From the NCBI GenBank assembly GCA_003456155.1, contig DMPC01000209.1, forward strand, positions 1 to 17,459: a stretch of 17,459 nucleotides of DNA. Reading direction: 5' to 3'. Source of the stretch: Actinomycetota bacterium (lineage in GTDB: Bacteria; Actinomycetota; Actinomycetes; S36-B12). The notes beneath the pieces were generated by a model that did not search any database, had not been told where the DNA came from, and saw nothing but the letters and a program-made list of their open reading frames with translations. Of the stretch, positions 14,137-17,459 are shown in pieces. Position 1 is the stretch's first letter. Each line of letters opens with the position of its first letter. A program made the translations under genes and the position numbers.

Positions 14137-14901
14137 ATGTCGGTCATCTCCGACATCCTTGGCATCGAGCACTTCACGACGTCGAACGGTTCGACCGTAC
14201 GACGGGACTTCCTCGATGCCGTGGCGCGTCGTCTGGGTGTGCCGGAGCAGAGTCTTCGGGAATGCCGCAAGGACCAGGTGCTCCAGTTGGCCATCGAGAA
14301 GGCGACCGCCGAACCCATGGACCCGTCCCTCCTGTCGCCTGGCGGGACCGTGACCAATCGTGCCCTGCAGGTCCTGCTCGATGGCCTGCTAATTCACGGC
14401 GTATCTGGACGCCTCGAACCGGCCGCTGCACGTGAAGACGACATCGAGCAGATCCTGGCTGAGGACGCATTCGATCCTGTACTCCTGCGCGACGAACGAG
14501 ACCGTCAACTCGTCCAGGTCGCGACGCGAGAAGGCCAGGACAGTTTCCGAAACTCACTCTTGGACGCCTATGGGGAGCGCTGCGCCATCACGGCGTTCGA
14601 TGCCCCGCAGGCACTCGAAGCGGCTCACATCTACCCCTACCGGGGCCCTGCGACCAACAAGGTGAGCAATGGCCTGCTTCTGCGGTCGGATTTGCATCGC
14701 TTGTTCGACCGAGGAGCTCTCGCCGTCGATGAGGTGAGTTACCGAATCCTGTTGCGGCCCGATCTCATGGCAACGCGGTACGCGTCGCTAGCCGAGGACC
14801 GCGTGACGCTTCGCCTTCCGACCCGCATCGAGCATCGCCCTTCCGTCGCCGCCCTGCGCAGTCATCGCGAGTGGGCCGGCGTGGAAAGGATTGGCGAGTA
14901 G
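14137..14901 (+). CDS. HNH endonuclease (PF13391-like), probable restriction enzyme
   Basis: A 254-residue protein. The C-terminal HNH domain covers about residues 130-200: REGQDSFRNSLLDAYGERC, then EAAHIYPYRGP (His about 164), then NKVSNGLLLRSDLHRLFDRG (Asn about 178, His about 187). This H/N/H spacing and the NGLLLRSDLHRLFD string are characteristic of HNH nucleases linked to restriction systems. The N-terminal 130 residues have no recognised domain and may read the target DNA or mediate dimerisation. ATG 14137 is preferred because GGAGAG lies 7 bases before it; ATG 14095 in the same frame has only GAAGG directly abutting it. Its last 114 bases overlap the 3' end of the methyltransferase gene on the other strand. 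With that gene it probably forms a type II-like restriction-modification pair. Confidence 0.82.
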   Translation: MSVISDILGIEHFTTSNGSTVRRDFLDAVARRLGVPEQSLRECRKDQVLQLAIEKATAEPMDPSLLSPGGTVTNRALQVLLDGLLIHGVSGRLEPAAAREDDIEQILAEDAFDPVLLRDERDRQLVQVATREGQDSFRNSLLDAYGERCAITAFDAPQALEAAHIYPYRGPATNKVSNGLLLRSDLHRLFDRGALAVDEVSYRILLRPDLMATRYASLAEDRVTLRLPTRIEHRPSVAALRSHREWAGVERIGE

Positions 14902-16203
14902 TTCATCTACATTGGGCGGCGAGGCCAGGACGGCTTCGGCGACGTGCGGGGCGTACGCGCCGACGTCATCAGCATCGCGCAATACGTGCTCTCGGAACAC
15001 GTGGTAGGCAGCCCCAACATTCACGCCGTTTCCCAATTGCTTGTATGTAGCTGCGTCGGGCTGACTGCCGAAGTCAAACCAGTCCGGGAACCCTTGGAGT
15101 CGCGCGGCCTCGCGCGGCGTGATCCGCCTGCGCATCTCGCCCACCACGCTCGTCTGGGTGATGGCGACCAGAGCGGGAAGGTACGTGGCTCGCTTAGCTC
15201 TGATCCCCGACGGTCGGAAGTGCATGACTGTGTTCCACAACGATGAGGGCTCCTGCGCCTGCCACTCCAGCTTCCGGCGCGATGGCGGGAAGTCCGAGAT
15301 GGTGGGCAACCACTCGTCGAGGACCTCCTGATGCTGGGCGTAGAACTCTGCGTTCTTCACCAGGAAGTTGGCTTTCCACGCCGGTGTGCCGGCAGGAATG
15401 CGGAGGTCTTCGGGATGCACGAACTCGTCAGCCCAGATGGGGAACCCTGGCAGACGGCCACCCTCAAGGTTGTCCAAGACGAGGTCGATGAAACGATCCC
15501 AAGCATCGATCCACTGCGTCTCCGCGTCGCTCAATGCGTAAGCACTCACAACTTCCGGTGAGAGATCCGACTCCAGCGGGAGGTGGCGCTTCAGGTCCCA
15601 TCGCTGCGGGTCCCAGCCGTCCACTGGCCGTGGGGAAACGATTGGATCCACGTCCGTCTCGGCCATCGCGCGATCTCGACCAACGTAGGTTCCCGTGATG
15701 AAGACGCGCTCGCGAACCTGCGGGCGACCACCCAGATGCGGAGGCAGCAGGTGAGGTGAGAAGACGGCTGGGGTGTCTGAGACGCGATAACCGAGTTCCC
15801 GCAGCGTCGACACGATCGTCTTCCACGTCGTGTCTCGATGGCGTGGGCCTGCCAGATTCCGCACGTTCTCGAGCAGGATGACCGCCGGGCGCCGCTCTTC
15901 CAGGACCCGACAGATGTTCCAGAAGAGAGTGCCGCGCGTCTCGTCCATGCCGCGCTGATAACCGGACTTTGAGAAGGGCTGACACGGGAACCCGGCAGCC
16001 AAGACGTCGTGCGGAGGGACGGCCATCTGCCCATCGGTAAGCGGCACGATGTCGCCGTCCACCGACGTGCGCCAGTTCCTCTCGTAGACCAGGCGTGCGC
16101 GGCCGTCAATGTCAGACGCAAACCAGCATTCGCCGCCAAGAGCACCCAGGGCCGCGTGAAATCCGCCGATCCCTGCGAACAGGTCGGCGAAGGTGAACGA
16201 CAT
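14788..16203 (-). CDS. DNA C5-cytosine methyltransferase
   Basis: A 471-residue enzyme that would methylate cytosine at C5 in its target site, using S-adenosylmethionine. Motifs appear in order: I FADLFAGIGGFHAALG (5-20), IV GFPCQPFS with catalytic Cys74, VI LLENVRNL (111-118), VIII QVRERVFITG (162-171), IX RRITPREAARLQGFP (359-373) and X YKQLGNGVNV (387-396). The target-recognition region is about 180-355. A tail of about 65 residues follows motif X; most of it is encoded by DNA shared with the HNH gene. The frame is open 72 codons further upstream, but ATG 16203 begins MSFTFADLF, right at motif I, as in the family. A perfect SOS box lies 46 bases upstream. The partner nuclease is the convergent HNH gene. 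Confidence 0.93.
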   Translation of the reverse strand: MSFTFADLFAGIGGFHAALGALGGECWFASDIDGRARLVYERNWRTSVDGDIVPLTDGQMAVPPHDVLAAGFPCQPFSKSGYQRGMDETRGTLFWNICRVLEERRPAVILLENVRNLAGPRHRDTTWKTIVSTLRELGYRVSDTPAVFSPHLLPPHLGGRPQVRERVFITGTYVGRDRAMAETDVDPIVSPRPVDGWDPQRWDLKRHLPLESDLSPEVVSAYALSDAETQWIDAWDRFIDLVLDNLEGGRLPGFPIWADEFVHPEDLRIPAGTPAWKANFLVKNAEFYAQHQEVLDEWLPTISDFPPSRRKLEWQAQEPSSLWNTVMHFRPSGIRAKRATYLPALVAITQTSVVGEMRRRITPREAARLQGFPDWFDFGSQPDAATYKQLGNGVNVGAAYHVFREHVLRDADDVGAYAPHVAEAVLASPPNVDELLANPFHAGPLAMTAQGGDGRAMLDAGRKAKRHAVLG

Positions 16204-16249
16204 GGCTCGGAGAGTACCCGAGGGGTGCGACTCACCATGGACACCACGC

Positions 16250-16263
16250 CGAACATACGTTCG
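16250..16263. promoter_or_regulatory. LexA-type SOS box upstream of the methyltransferase
   Basis: CGAACATACGTTCG has perfect CGAAC/GTTCG arms with a 4-base spacer. It fits the known actinobacterial and Bacillus SOS box (CGAAC-RNRY-GTTY). On the minus strand it overlaps TATGTT, a possible -10 box, with TTGCCC about 15 bases further upstream. It lies 46 bases before the methyltransferase ATG and 238 before the DUF4192 ATG, so the methyltransferase is the likelier target. The rest of the 298-base gap (16204-16501) holds no other clear signal. Confidence 0.65.
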
Positions 16264-16501
16264 AGCTGGATAGGGCAAGGCGAGTTGTCGCATGCCTTGA
16301 GCGTGGCGTAGTCGTCGGCGCCACCGCCCGTCGCTGACGCCGCCTGTGGACGAAGGGCCGCCGCCGCAGAACCGGTGGACAGCTCCTTCTGGATCGACCC
16401 CGCGGATACTCGGCGGCAAACTCGCGAGGCACCCGGCGCGTACGCCGTTGTGAGGGTAGAGGCCTCGATCGGCGGGGCCGGACCCTCAAGGCGGTTCCCC
16501 A

Positions 16502-17459
16502 ATGAGCACTCAGCCTTCCACCAGCGGTCCCTCGTCGAGGGATACGTTGACCCTGTCCAGCCCCGACGCGTTCCTGGCGTCGGTTCCCCACATGCTGGGC
16601 TTTGCCTGCGACGACTCCGTCGTCCTGGTGGGCCTTGGCCCCGACGGCGCCGGGCGGTCTCCGCAGGTGCTCTTGACGCAGCGGTTCAACACGCCTCCGG
16701 TGGACTTCGACGCCGCCGATGTGCGCGAGTTGGCGCGCGCCGCGGCCGAGCCGATGGCGCGCGCCGGATCGACCGAGGTGATCATTGCCGTCTTCGGCCG
16801 GCAGGCACCCGCACCCGGTTCTGAGCTCCCGTCAGGGCAGCTGGTCGACGACCTGGTGACCGCGCTCGACGAGAAAGGGATGGGCGTCAAGGACGCCTTG
16901 TTCACCGACGGGGTCTCCCGCTGGTCGTATGGCTGTGACAACCCGACGTGCTGCCCGCCCGAGGGCCGCGTCATCCCCGCCGAGGTGCGCACCCACGTGG
17001 CGGCGGAGTTCGCCGTCGCCGGTGCCGCGATGCTGCCGAACCGCGACGCCCTGGTCCGCGAGGTCGCCCCGGCCGAGCACTCGATCCGTGACCGCGTCCG
17101 CGCGTCCATCGAAGAAGCAGGTCCTACGGCTGGCTCCACGCCACGCGCGCTCGAGGGATGGCGGGACACCGCGTTCGGCGACGTCACGGCCGCGATCCAC
17201 GCCGACCACCCGCTCCCACCACAGGGGACCGCGAACGCCCTGGCGGGCCTGGGTGACATCCGCGTGCGCGACACGGTGCTGTGGGAGATGAGCCAGTCCC
17301 CGGACCGGCCGCGAGCCGCCATCGACGGCCTGTCGGCGCTGGTGCGCTCCGCCCCGGACGGGCACGTGGCACCGGCTGCGACAGTGCTCGCCGTCGCGCA
17401 CTGGCTCGGAGGGGACGGGGCCCGCGCGAACGTGGCCCTGGACCGGGCACTGGCCGACA
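16502..17459 (+). CDS. DUF4192 domain-containing protein (partial, runs off the window)
   Basis: The frame is open from ATG 16502 to the window end (319 codons), so the 3' end is missing. The N-terminus matches DUF4192: SSPDAFLASVPHMLGFACDD followed by SVVLVGLGPDG, then VLLTQRFNTPP. The signature CDNPTCCPPEGR is at about residues 145-156, followed by the usual PAEVRTHVAAEFAVAGAAML. The Cys cluster suggests metal binding, but the family's function is unknown. The gene is common on actinobacterial chromosomes, so it probably marks chromosomal flank beside the island. AAGGCGG about 9 bases upstream is a fair Shine-Dalgarno. No shared promoter element other than the distant SOS box is visible upstream. 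Confidence 0.85.
   Translation, partial: MSTQPSTSGPSSRDTLTLSSPDAFLASVPHMLGFACDDSVVLVGLGPDGAGRSPQVLLTQRFNTPPVDFDAADVRELARAAAEPMARAGSTEVIIAVFGRQAPAPGSELPSGQLVDDLVTALDEKGMGVKDALFTDGVSRWSYGCDNPTCCPPEGRVIPAEVRTHVAAEFAVAGAAMLPNRDALVREVAPAEHSIRDRVRASIEEAGPTAGSTPRALEGWRDTAFGDVTAAIHADHPLPPQGTANALAGLGDIRVRDTVLWEMSQSPDRPRAAIDGLSALVRSAPDGHVAPAATVLAVAHWLGGDGARANVALDRALAD

Noticed and set aside
1..17459. CRISPR arrays, tRNA or rRNA genes, insertion sequences
   Set aside because: No regularly spaced repeats, no cloverleaf-like T-arm context and no transposase motifs (DDE or serine recombinase) were seen when reading both strands by eye.

Overview
The window is GC-rich, with C or G in most third codon positions, and its protein families (DUF4192, the small CPSGK/YRCxxC protein, a TrwC-type relaxase with an actinobacterial type of N-terminus) point to an actinobacterium, probably of the Micrococcales group. 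This placement is inferred from family content; no rRNA or tRNA gene was seen. Most of the window looks like the inner part of a conjugative element (integrative element or plasmid). The DUF4192 gene at the right edge is typical of actinobacterial chromosomes, which favours an integrated element or a composite island. No integrase and no clear att site was found.

Layout. 1-2753 (+) is a tightly coupled transfer operon: the end of a VirB4-like ATPase, a VirD4/TraG-type coupling protein, a 52-residue zinc-ribbon protein and a DUF4913-like protein. 2754-2881 is a structured intergenic stretch. 2882-7983 (-) reads as one collinear block. An N/T/Q-rich small protein comes first, with a perfect Shine-Dalgarno. 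It is followed by a MobF (TrwC/TraI) relaxase-helicase, then a two-gene cassette: a TIR-like (PF10137-type) protein with a C-terminal beta-rich domain, and a double zinc-ribbon protein. The cassette is probably defensive cargo placed behind the relaxase. 7984-8166 is a palindrome-rich divergent region and the best oriT candidate in the window.

8167-12351 holds accessory envelope genes: a small helical protein, an anchored or secreted P/T/S-rich protein, a TetR regulator, and two tandem secreted paralogues with fibronectin-III-like domains and a Cys-containing repeat C-terminus. At 12387-12417 an AT-rich near-consensus promoter drives a small single-span membrane protein.

12839-16203 is a restriction-modification-like module: a C5-cytosine methyltransferase, an HNH endonuclease convergent with it (their 3' ends overlap by 114 bp), and, divergent from the HNH gene, an unrecognised 395-residue protein with a DHH-phosphoesterase-like SDIDG motif. 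A perfect actinobacterial-type SOS box lies 46 bases upstream of the methyltransferase start. The window ends inside a DUF4192 gene.

The two most promising systems are the TIR plus zinc-ribbon pair riding in the relaxase operon, and the methyltransferase/HNH/SDIDG module with its apparent LexA control. Both rest on motif reading and context, not on database searches.
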